The notes: generated by a model from the letters alone, not told the origin. A stretch of DNA of 64,000 bases from Mytilus galloprovincialis (GCF_965363235.1 NC_134838.1:6391001-6455000), one strand, 5' to 3'; shown: positions 48,620-61,463, counted from the stretch's first letter. A program made the numbers and translations.

Positions 48620-50706
48620 CTATATATAAAATCATAGCAATGTGATTTTTTTTTATCTGAGACAAGTGCTTGTGACCATCACCAAGAACTTGCGGTCATT
48701 CAATGTTCAGTACTTCAGTACTTTGATTATACTTGTAAAACAATGTAAAAACGAAAACAAAAAGATTGAAACCGAAAACAAAAATAATCAGTTTGGAAAC
48801 GGTTTAAGAAAAATTGTGAAAGAAAATTCAGTGTAAACCGATACTGAGCTATATGTTGAAAATGGAAGCGCTGAACCAAAAAAAAATGTATAGTATAAAA
48901 AGTCCATGAAATGCATTCAAGGTCTATAGTTGTTCGCTTGAGAAAACACTGATCCATGTGAACATGCATATATAGCAGTTACTTAAAATTGTATTATTCA
49001 AAATCACATTTCGACCCGCTGGTACTCTCAGTGAGGTAGGTATTGGTCTGTGTAAGAGTTTTCCATACTTTGCCAAATTCTATAATTTCAATCATTATAA
49101 AAGAGTATTGATCGCCGACCCTTTTTTGAAGCTTGAGTTTGTGAAAATCAGATGAAAGGATAGCTCGTAAAATCTGTTTCCGAAAGCAAAAACAAAACAA
49201 TACATTATCACCGTTCTCATTTTCATAATAAAGTAAAAGATGCTGTCGTTTAAGACCAATCAATAATTTCTATATGCAATCAACAATGAGCAAAACCCTT
49301 ACCTTATAGTCAGCTAAAAATGCCCCCCGAAATGACAAATGTAAAACAATTCAAACGAGAAAACTAACGGTTACTACATAACATGAATGTTCTTAATTAT
49401 TTGACTGGTAAAACAATCCTGATTTAAAAATTGTAATCAATGAAAACATTTTCTTTTTAAAAAATGAACTAAGACCCGACCAACTTTAAATCATTGAATG
49501 TTGGCACGGCAGCATAAGAGCACGTATTTCTTTTTCAAACTCGATGTACATTTTATAAAGTTTTTTGTTAGAGATTTTTTTAAAATATGCTATTTTCCAT
49601 AAAATCGGGATTGATGTTAAGATTGTGGACTTACTTATACGTTGAAATAAATTATATGAATTATAATGTAAGTATAAGACCCTGTTAAATCATTTAAAAT
49701 AAAACCAAATTCTGGAACTATTATATTAACTTTATAGTGTTGACTAAAATAAGACTATGAAAAAAAAATAGCTGGCGATATACTACCTACATCTTTCACA
49801 TAATCAAAGACAAATCAAGAAGCATTTGAACATTTAGCGAAATTACCAAATTACAACAAACGTATAAACGTGTAATTGGGGACAAGAGACAGAAACAAGA
49901 AACGAAATATTTACAATTTTACTAGCAAAGATAGGATACGTCTTCTGGCAGAGAGAACATTGCTTAATTTTAAGAAATAGAAGAAAACTGGTATTACACA
50001 AATAGTTAAAAAAAAAAAAAAAAAAAATAGAAGAAAATAAGACATCGAAGGTTATAAGCAAAGACGGCCAATGTAATATGTTGTAAGCACGCTCGTCTGG
50101 TATGAGTGCCCATGAGACAACTCTCCATCCAAGACATAATTTGTAAAAGTAAACCATTTTTATGACCAAAGTACGATCATCTTCTACCGTGACGGATCGT
50201 CATTCGAGCCTTGGCTAAATGACAGAACAGCAAGCTATAAGGAACCCAACAAATGATGGATAAGATTTCCTGCCAGATGTTAGCATTTTTTTTTTTAAGA
50301 AAGTACCTAAACGTTCTTCAGTGATCAAAATAAAAGCATATACTATATATATTGCGTTTTTTTTTTTTTTTTTCTTGGCGGTATAATCAAGAAAACCCTT
50401 CAAATTTCAAGTTTTGTTTTGTTTTAGAGAAGAAACAGATTTTTTAATTTTTTTTTTTCATTTATGGTTGTTTGTTTAGAGGGTATTTTGACGATCTCTA
50501 AAAAGATCAGACCTACATTTATTATTGATATAAACTGTGCTAGAAAAAACAATTTACAAACAACCACAGACCGTCGTTGTACATATTATTATGTTGTCAT
50601 TAGTTAGATTTACGACTTTCAATCCAGTCTATTACCAAATAACCGTGTTCAAGGATTTCCTGCTGTCAGACTTAAAAAAGAAACTGACACGCACATTTTG
50701 GGCAGT
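48620..50706. other. intergenic DNA upstream of MMACHC
   Basis: No gene was recognised. A repeat tail fragment lies at about 49300-49380, and a SINE-like copy headed GGTATGAGTGCCCATGAGAC at 50098-50245. A/T homopolymers lie near 50008 and 50356. The promoter of MMACHC should lie in the last few hundred bases, but no clear core motif was seen. Confidence 0.4.
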
Positions 50707-53700
50707 ATGACCGGTGAAAACAAAATCATGGACATTTCTGAGCTGAATAAATTAACAGAATCTATTTCGAAAGAACTGGAATGCACAGGATTCGAAGTTA
50801 AACCCTTCAAGGTAATGCCACGTACCAAATTAAAAAAGAATATATAATATATACAGCATTTTGTTATTACTAAATACTTTCATAGAGGCGGATCGTTTGA
50901 AAATTGAAACCCATTATCAGGGATTGTTTACCTTAAGGTTCCACTAAAGTCAAAATATAGGACACTTCATTAACATCTAAACTTTGCCTGTATTTTTCAA
51001 CCTATAATGAATAAAGTCATAAACTATGAGAACATATGTTCATTTAAACATACTTTACATATACACACTGTGTAAATTGTAAATAAACTTGAAATTGTTA
51101 TGTTGTGGCCAAACCGGTTCTTGGGTTGAACACTAAATTTTCAAAAAAATCTGCAGGCCTGCAAGACGACTTAATTTGCTTAAAATTGGTATGGACGAAT
51201 ACTGTTACATATAATGCAGGGCAAGCTCATGCTAATTTGTCACATACATATGTTTTAACGGCATATTTGTCCAATTTCTGTATTGTATCTTCGATATTCG
51301 TTCACTTAGATACATGAAATTAACTGAAACTCGAAAATCAATACATTTTATAAAAAATCAACATGCGCTTGCCCTGCATTACATGTAATAGTATTCGTCC
51401 ATACCAATTTTAAGCAAATTAAGTCGTCTTGCAGGCCTGCAGATTTTTTTGAAAATTTAGTGTTCATCCCAAGAACCGGTTTGGCCACAACATAACACTT
51501 TCAAGTTTATTTACAATTTACACAGCGTGTATATGTAAAGTATGTTTAAATGAACATATGTTCTCATAGTTTATGACTTTATTCATTATAGGTTGAAAAA
51601 TACAGGCAAAGTTTGGATGTTTATAAAGTGTCCTATATTTTGACTTTAGTGGAACCTTAAGAACTTGACAAATTTCCTATTTAAAAATAAAGTGTTTTTG
51701 CTTATTTTACAAGTTTCTAATTCTGTTATATAAGATATGTAACTTTTATCCCCGTCTTTAGTGTAGTAGTAACTGTAGTTAGTACACTTATTTATTTGTG
51801 TTTGTAACTATGTATACATGTTCTTATTTGTGTTTGTAACTATGTATACTGTATTGTTTATTATATTTATAAAATAATAATATTGTAATGATATTATATT
51901 ATATGCTCCTTGTGAGCCCATTTTATGGAAATAAAGCATCTTCTTCTGTACTAGTACTTGAATAAGTAAATTTGTCAAATTCATATTATCTTTTCAACGT
52001 TTGAATAAATATCAATCCTGTTTCTTCAATAAATTCTTACATTTATGCTGGTATCTTATATTTTAATACAAACCATGCCTGAAATTTAAAGAGTATCTTT
52101 TAATAAAAGTCAAAAATTCCTCAAACATTTTAAGGTCTGGTTTGCTAACTAGTTTTCAATATTATCCTTTCATCTCATTAACCTATCAAAACAAACTTCA
52201 CACACATTTTTGGAACTGTGCAAGGTCTTCAAAAAATACTTTCTAAACAGTAAACATGATATTATATATATATATATATATATATAATTAAAGGCCTATA
52301 AATATAAAATATACCTCTATGAATAGTATAGACATATTAGTTCTAGGCAGACAATCAAACACTTCATAATCAGGATAATATTTGACTATATTAATTATGT
52401 AAGTTTTAAAAAATTCTGAATGACCATGAGAGATAACTCTAGATTTATATAATGAGTTTATAACAGTTACCTGTTTCTGTATTTAAATATTTGTATGTCT
52501 TGTATTTATGAAAGTATAATATCTAATTTGATGTACCTTTTCACTTAATTTGTACTCTAAGGGTGAAAGTATATCTCTAGAAATCGGCATCAGTAAACAC
52601 TTCACCTTATTGTTTGAATTTCCGTTTAGTTACTGTGCTTATCCAATAACCTTTGTGGTAGTGAGCTACCTATTGCTTGACCAGTTTAAAAAATTGTCAA
52701 TACAATTGTCCATTTAAATTGTACAATAGGTATTGTGAGAGCTAATATCAACAGGTGGTCATTTAACTACCTGTAGATTTACCTAGTTGTTTTTGACAGA
52801 GCTAATTTTAATGACTGATAGTTAGCTTGCTTTCCTCATGTCCAATGTCCTGAATGGACTATTCTATTTAGGTATGGGACATTTTACATTTAAGACACAA
52901 TTTGTTCTTTCTAATAAAGATATTTATTGTAAATTTATTTATTTTGCTAACAATCACAAATTAATCATTGCTGGTAAATCCCACGATCATAATGAAGAAT
53001 AAAGCACTGAAATTTCTATTCACTAAGCCATTTGTACTTTTTATGATATATTGAAAATAAATTTTTAACTAATTCCAATTGAAGCAGATCCTGAATATTA
53101 AATGAAACTTAGCATCACTACTATTCCATTTCACGAGTCGTAATATAACATGAAAATATATCCCATTAGAAAACACCAAGTCACACATAATTCATCTTGC
53201 AGAAATTATTCGCAATTAGATGGGCTATCAAAAAAATCCATTTCACAAACACTTTAATTCCATATCAGGAATCAGAAACTTAAAATATATTCCACATTAA
53301 GAACACCATGAAGCAAACATATATCTACTTTTTATATAAACTAAATTCACTGATTGAAATTTCCATCTTGACTGTTTAGAGACACAAAAAGAAATGGCTT
53401 AAAATGTCCTATATCTAAATAGAATAGTCTATTCAGGACATTGGTCATGATACATGAGGAAAGCAAGCTAGCTATCAGTCATTAAATTTAGAAAGAAAAA
53501 ACAAAGATCAACTCATTTTCTGTACGTTGTGAGAAAAAAACACAGAAGATGAAAAAAACATAAAAAAAAAACAGCAATCTCTGTTCAACTAAAAAGGAAT
53601 CAAATACGAAGGCGAATCATGAATCATTATTTCCACACAGTATCAACATTTTCAGTACTTGGTTCAGGCACACAAAACATCAACCGGGTTTTACTAATCT

Positions 53701-56700
53701 AATTAACTAAAACACTTCCTTATGCATGGTCATAGACGAAATTTAAAAAGAAACATAAGTACGAAAAAAAATTAAACGATTATAGAACCATTTTCAAAAC
53801 AGGGGAATGGCTCTACGATAAAAAGGACAACGTCTGTTGTTTTTTCAGAACACGAGCAAATATATTGGATAATCAGTTCGTGAGGATGACCATATAATTA
53901 AATAAGGGGAAAAATGTAAGTCATTGGACTCCCAACCCCTGCTAAGCACTATCCAAAAAGAATTGACAATGACAAAGCTCTATAGTAACTAGTATGTTGA
54001 ATTATAAATTCCATATGTAGGTATGTACTGCTTAAATGTTGATACATCTCCCCTTATTCAAGAAGGAAATACACCAACTTTAACAAGGTATCTTGATCTT
54101 TTCCTTCGACTTTTGAAATCAATATGATTTTATCCCTCCCCTTTAAAAAAAAGTCTTGACCGTGTTTACAAATGTGATAACAGACGGACAGACAGTATAG
54201 TAATAATGTTCAGAAATTCTCAGAAATTTTCAGAAAAACTTTTACAGATACACATTTATTCTTATTGGCATAAAGATTTTGGTCGAGGTAGTTTTTGATA
54301 AAGCTGAAGTCCAATCAACTTGAAACTTGATACACATGTTCCCCATGATATGATCTTTCTAATTTTAATGCCAAATTATAGTTTTGACCCCAATTTCATG
54401 GTCCACTGAACATAGAAAATGATAGTGCAAAGTTCAGGTTAAAGTTTTTGGTCAAGGTAGTTTTTGATGAAGTTAAAGTTACATCAACTTGAAACTTAGT
54501 ACACATGTTCCCTATGATATGATCTTTCTAATTTTAATTCCAAATTAAAGTTTTGACCCCAATTTCACAGTCCACTGAACATAGAAAATGATAGTGGGAG
54601 TGGGGCATCCGTGTACTATGGACTCATTCGTGTTTCTAGATAAACCAATGATCCATTTTTATCCGTTTTGACTAAAACTGAGTTTAAAAAGTGACTTGAT
54701 ATAAATAAGATTATTTAGAGATGTGGATATAATGAGTGCCTATAGAGACATCTCTCCATCCAAGTCACAAATTATAAAAAGTTAACAATTATAGGTGAAA
54801 GCTTGGTCTTTTTTTTCTGACCTTGCAAAAATTTTATTAGATTTTCTCAAGGTAATCACCATCTCTAAAAAAAAAAAGGTGTTTGGTACATTATATTGCC
54901 TTTGTCTCAGAATGTAATACCAATTTGAGGGTTTGAAATGCAAGAACATTAGAAATGAACATAAATTGGAGAATGGAAATGGGGAATGTGCCAAAGAGAC
55001 AACAACCCGACCATAGAAAAAAAAACAACAGCAGAAGGTCACCAACAGGTCTTCAATGTAGCGAGAAATTCCCGTACCGGGAGGTGTCCTTCAGCTGGCC
55101 CCTAAACAAATTTATACTAGTTCAGTGATAATGAACGCCATACTAATTTCCAAATTGTACACAAGAAACTAAAATTAAAATAATACAAGACTAACAAAGG
55201 CCAGAGGCTCCTGACTTGGGACAGGCGCAAAAATGCGGCAGGGTTAAACATGTTTGTGAGATCTCCCCCCTCCCCCCTATACCTCTAGCCAATGTAGAAA
55301 AGTAAACGAATAACAATACGCACATTAAAATTCAGTTCAAGAGAAGTGTGAGTCTGATGTCAGAAGATGTAACCAAAGAAAATAAACAAAATGACAATAA
55401 TACATAAATAACAACAGACTACTAGCAGTTAACTGACTTGCCAGCTCCAGACTTCAATTAAATTGACTAAAAGATTATGATTTCATCATATGAACATCAG
55501 GCACAATCCTTCCCGTTAGGGGTTTAGTATCATACCATCATAACATATATGAGAAGAACATAACCCGTGTCATGCCAACAACTGTTTTTTGATTAAATGT
55601 GTTTGGTTCCGATGCAAAGACCCTATAAGTGAATCAATATTAACGCCAAAATATGCAATCTTTAATGACCTGACAACAGTATCGTAACTATATCCCTTCT
55701 TAATAAGTCTATTCAAAGGTTTTGTTAGTTTTTGAGGTGAATACTGACACCTTTGTGCTTTATAAAGAATATTTCCATAAAAAATTGGATGTGAAATACC
55801 TGAACGTATCAGAAGTCTGCATGTTGAGCTATATTTACGAATGATGTCCTTATACCGATGATAAAATTTATTAAATGTTTTGACTAGTTTGTGATATCGA
55901 AAACCCTGGTGTAATAATTTTTCAGTAATACATAAATTTCTCTCGTTCAAATCTAAAACATTGTTACATACACGAGCATATCGTACAAGTTGAGATATAT
56001 AAACACCGTAAGATGGTGACAAGGGAACGTCACCATCTAAAAATGGATAATTAACGATAGGAAATGAAAAATCATCTCTTTTATCATAAATTTTAGTATT
56101 CAGCTTTCCGTTAGTGATATAGATATCAAGATCGAGGAAAGGGCAGTGGTCATTGTTAGTATTAGCTTTATTTAAAGTAAGTTCAACAGGATAAATTTCT
56201 TTAATATACATACTGAAGTCGTCATTATTGAGAGCCAAAATATCATCCAAATATCTAAAAGTATTATTAAATTTGTTTATCAGATGTTGTTTCGATGGGT
56301 CTTTGCTTATTTTTGTCATAAATTGTAACTCATAGCAATACAAAAACAGGTCCGCAATAAGTGGGGCACAGTTAGTCCCCATTGGAATTCCGATAATCTG
56401 ACTATATACAGAATCCCCAAAGCGAACAAAAATGTTATCTAGTAAAAATTCAAGGGCATATATAGTATCAAAGCATGTCCAATTGACATAGTTTTTTTGT
56501 TTATTGCTACTAAAAAATGACCTAAAAGAGTTTGAACATATATATTCACATTCTGACTTTTTAAATGCCCATTTAATTAGGTGTGTGAATTTTTTCTTAA
56601 TGAGAATGTGAGGCAATGTGGTATACAGGGTAGAAAAATCAAAACTTTGAACAGATTCAAAATCACCAATATAAGCATGCAATTTATCAAGTACTTCCAA

Positions 56701-58747
56701 CGAGTTCTTGACACTCCAAAAGTAATTAATTCCACTATTTTCGAAGGCCTTATTTGAACAATTTATTATCAGGTTTTTAATTGTACCAAGTGTGCTGGTA
56801 AGAAGAATAGACAATTTAGTTGTGGAACAATGGCTTGAAGACGAAGTATGCATTGTAAAATTGATATCATCCAGTTACTGTAACATTTATGAAAAGCCAG
56901 TAAGGTAAATGGTGCTGATAAGCCTGGTATCAAATTGTAGGCTCTATAAGGCCAAATAAAAATATATGTGTGGTTCCAGTTACCCAACCTACCCTACTTT
57001 TAGTCCTAATAATAACCTACCCTAAAGATTTTTTTGTCATTTTTCATGAAGCACTGTAAGTCAGAATGTTGCTCACATAGACTCAATGTAAAAAAAAAAC
57101 TATTAAATAATAAAAAAAAATCCATACCTACCTACCCTAACTTTTTTTTTAGATGTAACTGGAACCACACATACTATTTTATTTGGCCTTATATAATATA
57201 CAAATCACTAATTTAATCTACAAATAGCCTTTATATTTACTATACTTTCAGATTGGATGGTATAATGACAAAGTGGATAAAAGATTTATACTGCCCGAGA
57301 CCTATGATACGATAGGATATCTGATCATTAGTACCCCGTCTATGTTTGAGAATGCCTTTTTACCATTTATCTGTAGACAAGAATGTACCGGAGTCAAAGA
57401 TCCATTAGATCAGTGTGTCGCTCATTATTTCAAACAAATTAAACAGGTTAGTTATATATATAAGACAAAATATAACTTGAAAGATATATATTTAAATCAG
57501 GCTTTCTGCACTAGGCACGAGGTTGGCATGGTGGGGTATAGGACACATCGTATAAGTTCTATTTGTGATATTTTTTATTAAACTGGTAATATTTTATCCT
57601 TTTCGTAATATGTGCACTTTGGCATGTCAATTAGCATTGTCCCTTGGTGCCTCTTGCAGATGTGTCACTTTAAATAGTACTGACTCCTCTGCACCAGGCA
57701 CGAGGATGACATACCAGTTATGTGCAACTTCTTACAATATCTTACCATATCATTAGTGTCCCGATACACATTTCAATATGCACCCCCCATGCCATATAGC
57801 ACCGTCCCTTGGTGCCTCCTGCAGTTCAGCTTGATATATTCAGCCTACTCACAGTATTCTTTTTTGTTACTTTCTAGAGGTGCCTGAGACGAAGGTTTTA
57901 TGTATACTCCTATAAATGCTATATATATATATATATATATAGCTTGCATGTATACTCCTATAAATGCTATATATATATATATGACTTGCAAACAAATACT
58001 GGATACCCAGACTTTTAACAGTCACTCCACTGGCACAGAATACACCATATTTTGCAATGTTAATTGCAAGACTTCAAATGTTGTGTATCTCTTACAGTGT
58101 AAATGTGGTAAACAGTATGTTGGCGTGTCAGAACAGCCGTTTCACAAACGAATGAACGGCCATCGTAGCGACTACCAATGCAAGCCAGACCTCCCTCTCA
58201 GTCGACATTTGGGATCCCCTGGCCACACTAAGGCAGATCTCAATCGACTGACCATTAAAATCATTGACCACAACTCTGCTTGGTCTAAGGAGGATAGACT
58301 TGCTCTGGAAAGATTTTGGATAAGAAAATTAATAACTTTGGCACCAAATGGGATAAATGAAAAGATGTAGTTCGACTCAGTGTAGTGCTTCACATTTAGG
58401 TTATATTATAGGGTTATTGCATGAATATTGTGGAATATTGTCCAGAGTAGAATTTTATATTGCACAAGCTTGCGAGTGCAATATATGTTCTACGAGGGAC
58501 AATATTCCCCAATATTCATGCAATAACCCTTTTATTGTATAGCAATATAATATTTGAAAGTAAAAATTGGTTTAAATTAGACTTTGTCATTGATGACGTC
58601 ATGAATTTTGAAGATTTATTGCACTAGTGCAATATTAGAATTTATTGCACGCTTACTTTTGGTTACTTTCTGTTGGAAATGTTACACAATAATACTTATT
58701 ATTGCATAGCAATATAATATCTTCTTCTCCTCCTCCTCCTCCTCCTC

Positions 58748-58783
<36 letters not shown>

Positions 58784-61463
58784 CTTGCTGCTGCTGCTTC
58801 TTCTTCTTCTTCTTCTTCTTCTTGCTGCTGCTGCTTCTTCTTCTTCTTCTTCTTCTTCTTCTTCTTCTTCTTCTTCTTCTTCTGCTGCTGCTTCTTCTTC
58901 TTCTTCTTCTTCTTCTTCTTCTTCTTCTTCTTCTTCTTCTTCTTTGTGTACAATAAGGTTGAGGTTGTTTTTGTTGTTCTACTGTCTCTTTATACCTTTT
59001 ATACCTTTAATTTTAAAATTTGCACTGTAAAAAAGTTGAGAGAATGGAAATGGGGAATGTGTCAAAGAGGCAACAACCCGACCATAGAACAGACAACAGC
59101 AGAACAATCTATAATACTAAAATTACGAGGTCCAATTTGTCAGCCGTCATCGGGTAAAAACGACAAATCAAAGAATTCAACTCTATATATAACTAATATA
59201 GGACAATGGTGTAGATTAAAAATTACACCACTCCAGACCCTTTTGTTTTCCACATAATTAATATTGCCAATAATTAACAAGTTCCGGGTCTAATCCGATA
59301 TCGATACCAATAGTATATTCACCTGTTAGCTATTACCTTATCTGTACGTTCCGCATTTGACAGGCGCACCACCAAACGGTGTATTTAGGATTTTGCTATA
59401 TACACGGGTCATAATCAAAGGGCTGACACTACTAAATTCAATCATTGTCAAATTGTTCCCTATTGTAGTTTATTCAGCAATCAGCAAGACTTTCTAAGAT
59501 AACTAATATAGGACAATGCTGTTGATTAAACAATACCCCATTCCTGGATAGCCTGGACATTTTGTTTTCCAAAGAATTAATATTTCCAATAATTGATAAG
59601 TTCCAGGTCGACGGGTTCAAACAGAAAGATTTGAAAGCAGAGAAAACTGTATCTTATAATCGACATGACTTTATCAGACGACAATACCAATTACTAAAAT
59701 AAGGCTTAATAGGCATAGTTATATACTTTAATTCAGTCACGGACCCGCGATATCACGGGTGTGTACTTGTAGTCTACTAAATATGTCTGCATCTGGTTTA
59801 TATGTGTCCCCTTCTGTCATTAATATAAACTGTTAGTATCAAATTCTTCAGTTGAAACATTTGGCAAACTGTTAAGCCACTGCAATTGTAAATGCAATTT
59901 TTTAAACAATTCGGCAAATTATATAAGGAAATGTGTCCATAGTACACGGATGCCCCACTTGCACTATCACTTTACATGTTCAGTGGACCGTGAAATTGGG
60001 GTCAATACTTTAATTTGGCATTAAAATTAGAAAGATCATATCATAGTTAACATGTGTACTAAGTTTCAAGTTGATTGGACTACAACTTCATCAAAAACTA
60101 CCTTGACCAAAAACTTGAACCTGAGCTTCACACTATCTTTTTCTTTGTTCAGTGGACTGTGAAATTGGGGTAAAAACTCTAATTTGACATTAAAATAAGA
60201 AAGATCATATCACAGGAAACATGTGTACTAAGTTTCAAGTTAATTGGACTTCAACTTCATCAAAAACTACCTTGACCAAAAACTTTAACCTGAAGCGGGA
60301 CGAACAGACGCACGAAGGGAGGCACAGACCAGAAAACATAATGCCCCTCTACTATCGTAGGTGGGGCATAAAATTAGTTTCATTCTGTAATAGATGAACA
60401 ATGATGAGACATTAACTATATTATTAATTTAGTTATGTTATGGTACAAATTGTAATCTATATATAAGTTGTGTGGCTCTAATGGTAAGAACTCACTTAAG
60501 ATGTAAGAAATAGTTTAAAGGTTATACTAGGAGCAATATCAATTCAATCTAATTTTATGTTGATAAATTGTATATGTATGTTTATTTAATACCTTAAATA
60601 ATTGATTTCTTTTCTTTTATAGAAATTTCCTGATTACAACATAGAATCAATACATGACTATGAGCTTCATCCAAACCACAGACCAAAAGTTTTGGTACAG
60701 ACTGTAGCCCATGTGTCTGGAGCGGCTTATTTTTATCAAAGATCAGATGTTTCTGAAGATCCATGGGACACAAAAAAGGTAGTTATTCTTTTATATCCTA
60801 CCTTCTATTTATAAGAATTAAATTGGTTGTGCAAGTTCATGTGGCAATAGTGTATATTCAATACAGGGCATAATAGATAACTTTCGAGTTTGATGCATTT
60901 CCGTCAAAAACATTTGTGAACTTTATTCGTGCTTGTTGGGGAATTGACACTTGATGAAGGTTAATAGTGCAGGGATACAGGTGATCCCCTTTGTCTGGTA
61001 AATGACGTCATAAAGGCGCACCTAATTGATGATTTTTTTCCGGTGAAGGACAAACTCGAAAGTGGTCTATTCTTTTAAATGGCATGCTTTTTGTCTAGAT
61101 TGATTCTTTTAACAAACTTATTTTTTTTTATTGCAGAAAATGTGTGGCGTCTGTATTCATCCACAATATGGAGGCTGGTTTGCTCTACGAGGAGTTCTTA
61201 TATTTAAAAACATTGAATGCCCAAGTCTCATTCAAGAAAAACCAATAGATGTCATTGCAACTCGGGAAAAGAGAATAGAACTTTTGGAAAAGTTTAATTA
61301 TTGTTGGCAAGACTGGACTTACAGAGATCTAACAGAAACTGTTGAAAAATATTCTGAAGACCAAAAACAGTATTTTGCCACTCTTCCTAAAGACAGAAAA
61401 GAACTAATTTTATCTCTGAAGAGTAAAATAAAATTACAAAGTGAAGAAATTAGAGGATCGTAA
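50707..61463 (+). CDS. MMACHC: cobalamin trafficking protein CblC
   Basis: Four exons join in frame: 50707-50811, 57252-57446, 60623-60778 and 61137-61463. They encode 260 residues; the human protein has 282, with the difference mainly in the variable C-terminal tail. The protein binds incoming cobalamins in the cytosol and removes the upper ligand (decyanation, or glutathione-dependent dealkylation), handing cobalamin to the pathway that serves methionine synthase and methylmalonyl-CoA mutase. Family landmarks: GFEVKPFKIGWYND near 28-41, STPSMF around 61, DPLDQCVAHY around 84-93, DYELHPNHRPK (112-122), AHVSGAAYFYQR (129-140, H130 at the place of the cobalamin-facing human H122), CIHPQYGGWFALRG (R170 at human R161) and WQDWTYRD. 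Introns 1 and 2 are swollen by mobile elements. Confidence 0.95.
50933..51660. mobile_element. 728-bp foldback element, TTAA flanks
   Basis: TTAA at 50933-50936 is followed by GGTTCCACTAAAGTCAAAAT. The right end is the exact style inverse ending in TTAA at 51657-51660. The arms extend about 300 bases each (to about 51235 and from about 51363) with few differences, around a spacer of about 130 bp. Two short frames inside are arm sequence, not genes. It lies in MMACHC intron 1. Confidence 0.75.
52264..52286. repeat. (TA)n microsatellite
   Basis: About eleven TA units in MMACHC intron 1. Confidence 0.8.
52811..53489. mobile_element. inverted-repeat element with about 80-bp ends
   Basis: AATGACTGATAGTTAGCTTG and TTTCCTCATGTCCAATGTCC at the left return inverted at about 53400-53487, with a small insertion in the right arm. 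The interior of about 500 bp is AT-rich and noncoding. Confidence 0.6.
54240..54620. repeat. ATGCCCC-type repeat, internal duplication
   Basis: Two units of about 165 bp each carry TTTTGGTCAAGGTAGTTTTT and TCCACTGAACATAGAAAATG. The same paired units occur inverted at 59935-60372. Confidence 0.55.
54965..56910 (-). mobile_element. Penelope-like retroelement, 5'-truncated
   Basis: The minus-strand unit contains a reverse transcriptase gene (55570-56853) and a 3' tail of about 600 bp reaching 54965. Tail pieces recur at 22622-22800 and 59042-59110, and a piece of the coding part recurs at 24625-24772. No endonuclease domain follows the polymerase. The outer limits are estimated from repeat similarity. 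Confidence 0.65.
55570..56853 (-). CDS. Penelope-like reverse transcriptase
   Basis: A 427-residue open frame carries polymerase motifs in order: DFSTLYTTLPH at about 72-82, GIPMGTNCAPLIADLF at 155-170, FRYLDDIL at 199-206 (catalytic Asp pair) and a PFLDLDIYITNG segment after it. This pattern fits the Penelope-like reverse transcriptases common in molluscs. No GIY-YIG domain is fused to the C-terminus in this copy, and the N-terminus looks short. The frame has no stop, so the copy is fairly young. It lies antisense in MMACHC intron 1. Confidence 0.8.
   Translation of the reverse strand: MHTSSSSHCSTTKLSILLTSTLGTIKNLIINCSNKAFENSGINYFWSVKNSLEVLDKLHAYIGDFESVQSFDFSTLYTTLPHILIKKKFTHLIKWAFKKSECEYICSNSFRSFFSSNKQKNYVNWTCFDTIYALEFLLDNIFVRFGDSVYSQIIGIPMGTNCAPLIADLFLYCYELQFMTKISKDPSKQHLINKFNNTFRYLDDILALNNDDFSMYIKEIYPVELTLNKANTNNDHCPFLDLDIYITNGKLNTKIYDKRDDFSFPIVNYPFLDGDVPLSPSYGVYISQLVRYARVCNNVLDLNERNLCITEKLLHQGFRYHKLVKTFNKFYHRYKDIIRKYSSTCRLLIRSGISHPIFYGNILYKAQRCQYSPQKLTKPLNRLIKKGYSYDTVVRSLKIAYFGVNIDSLIGSLHRNQTHLIKKQLLA
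56947..57191. mobile_element. TAAGGCCAAATAAAA MITE
   Basis: TAAGGCCAAATAAAAATATA and TGTGTGGTTCCAGTTAC at the left are inverted at 57150-57191. The interior holds CCTACCCTA repeats. TA borders both ends. It lies about 60 bp before MMACHC exon 2. Confidence 0.7.
57981..58370 (+). pseudogene. GIY-YIG endonuclease fragment of a Penelope-like element
   Basis: About 129 residues include VVYLLQCKCGKQYVGVSEQP, then RMNGHRSDY, HLGSPGH and an ERFWIRKL segment near the end. The VYLL...QYVG pair is the GIY-YIG core. There is no polymerase upstream on this strand, and the frame emerges from a TA repeat, so it is a solo fragment within MMACHC intron 2. Confidence 0.7.
58411..58720. mobile_element. composite double-hairpin MITE, copy 2
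   Basis: It matches 36014-36304 over most of its length, including both hairpins, but its right end differs and reads ATTGCATAGCAATATAATAT directly before the microsatellite. Confidence 0.65.
58721..58944. repeat. compound CTT/CCT/CTG microsatellite
   Basis: About 224 bp of trinucleotide repeats: TCC, then TGC, then TTC with TGC interruptions. Long open frames of Leu, Ser, Ala or Lys on both strands are products of the repeat. It abuts a MITE end. Confidence 0.95.
59040..59770. repeat. dispersed repeats in MMACHC intron 2
   Basis: Bases 59042-59110 match the Penelope-like tail (GGAAATGGGGAATGTGTCAA). After that, TAACTAATATAGGACAATG occurs twice, near 59190 and 59500, in two related blocks of about 310 bp. 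The block ends near CACGGACCCGCGATATCACG. Confidence 0.5.
59935..60372. repeat. ATGCCCC-type repeat, inverted copy
   Basis: It ends TACTATCGTAGGTGGGGCAT, the inverse of 37669, and carries two units of about 165 bp with TTCAGTGGACCGTGAAATTG. It lies about 250 bp before MMACHC exon 3. Confidence 0.6.

Noticed and set aside
50937..51656. 70-residue frame at 51105-51317 as a gene
   Set aside because: It is arm sequence of the foldback element.
58699..59030. Open frames of poly-Leu, poly-Ser/Ala and poly-Lys
   Set aside because: They are products of the trinucleotide microsatellite, open in all phases.
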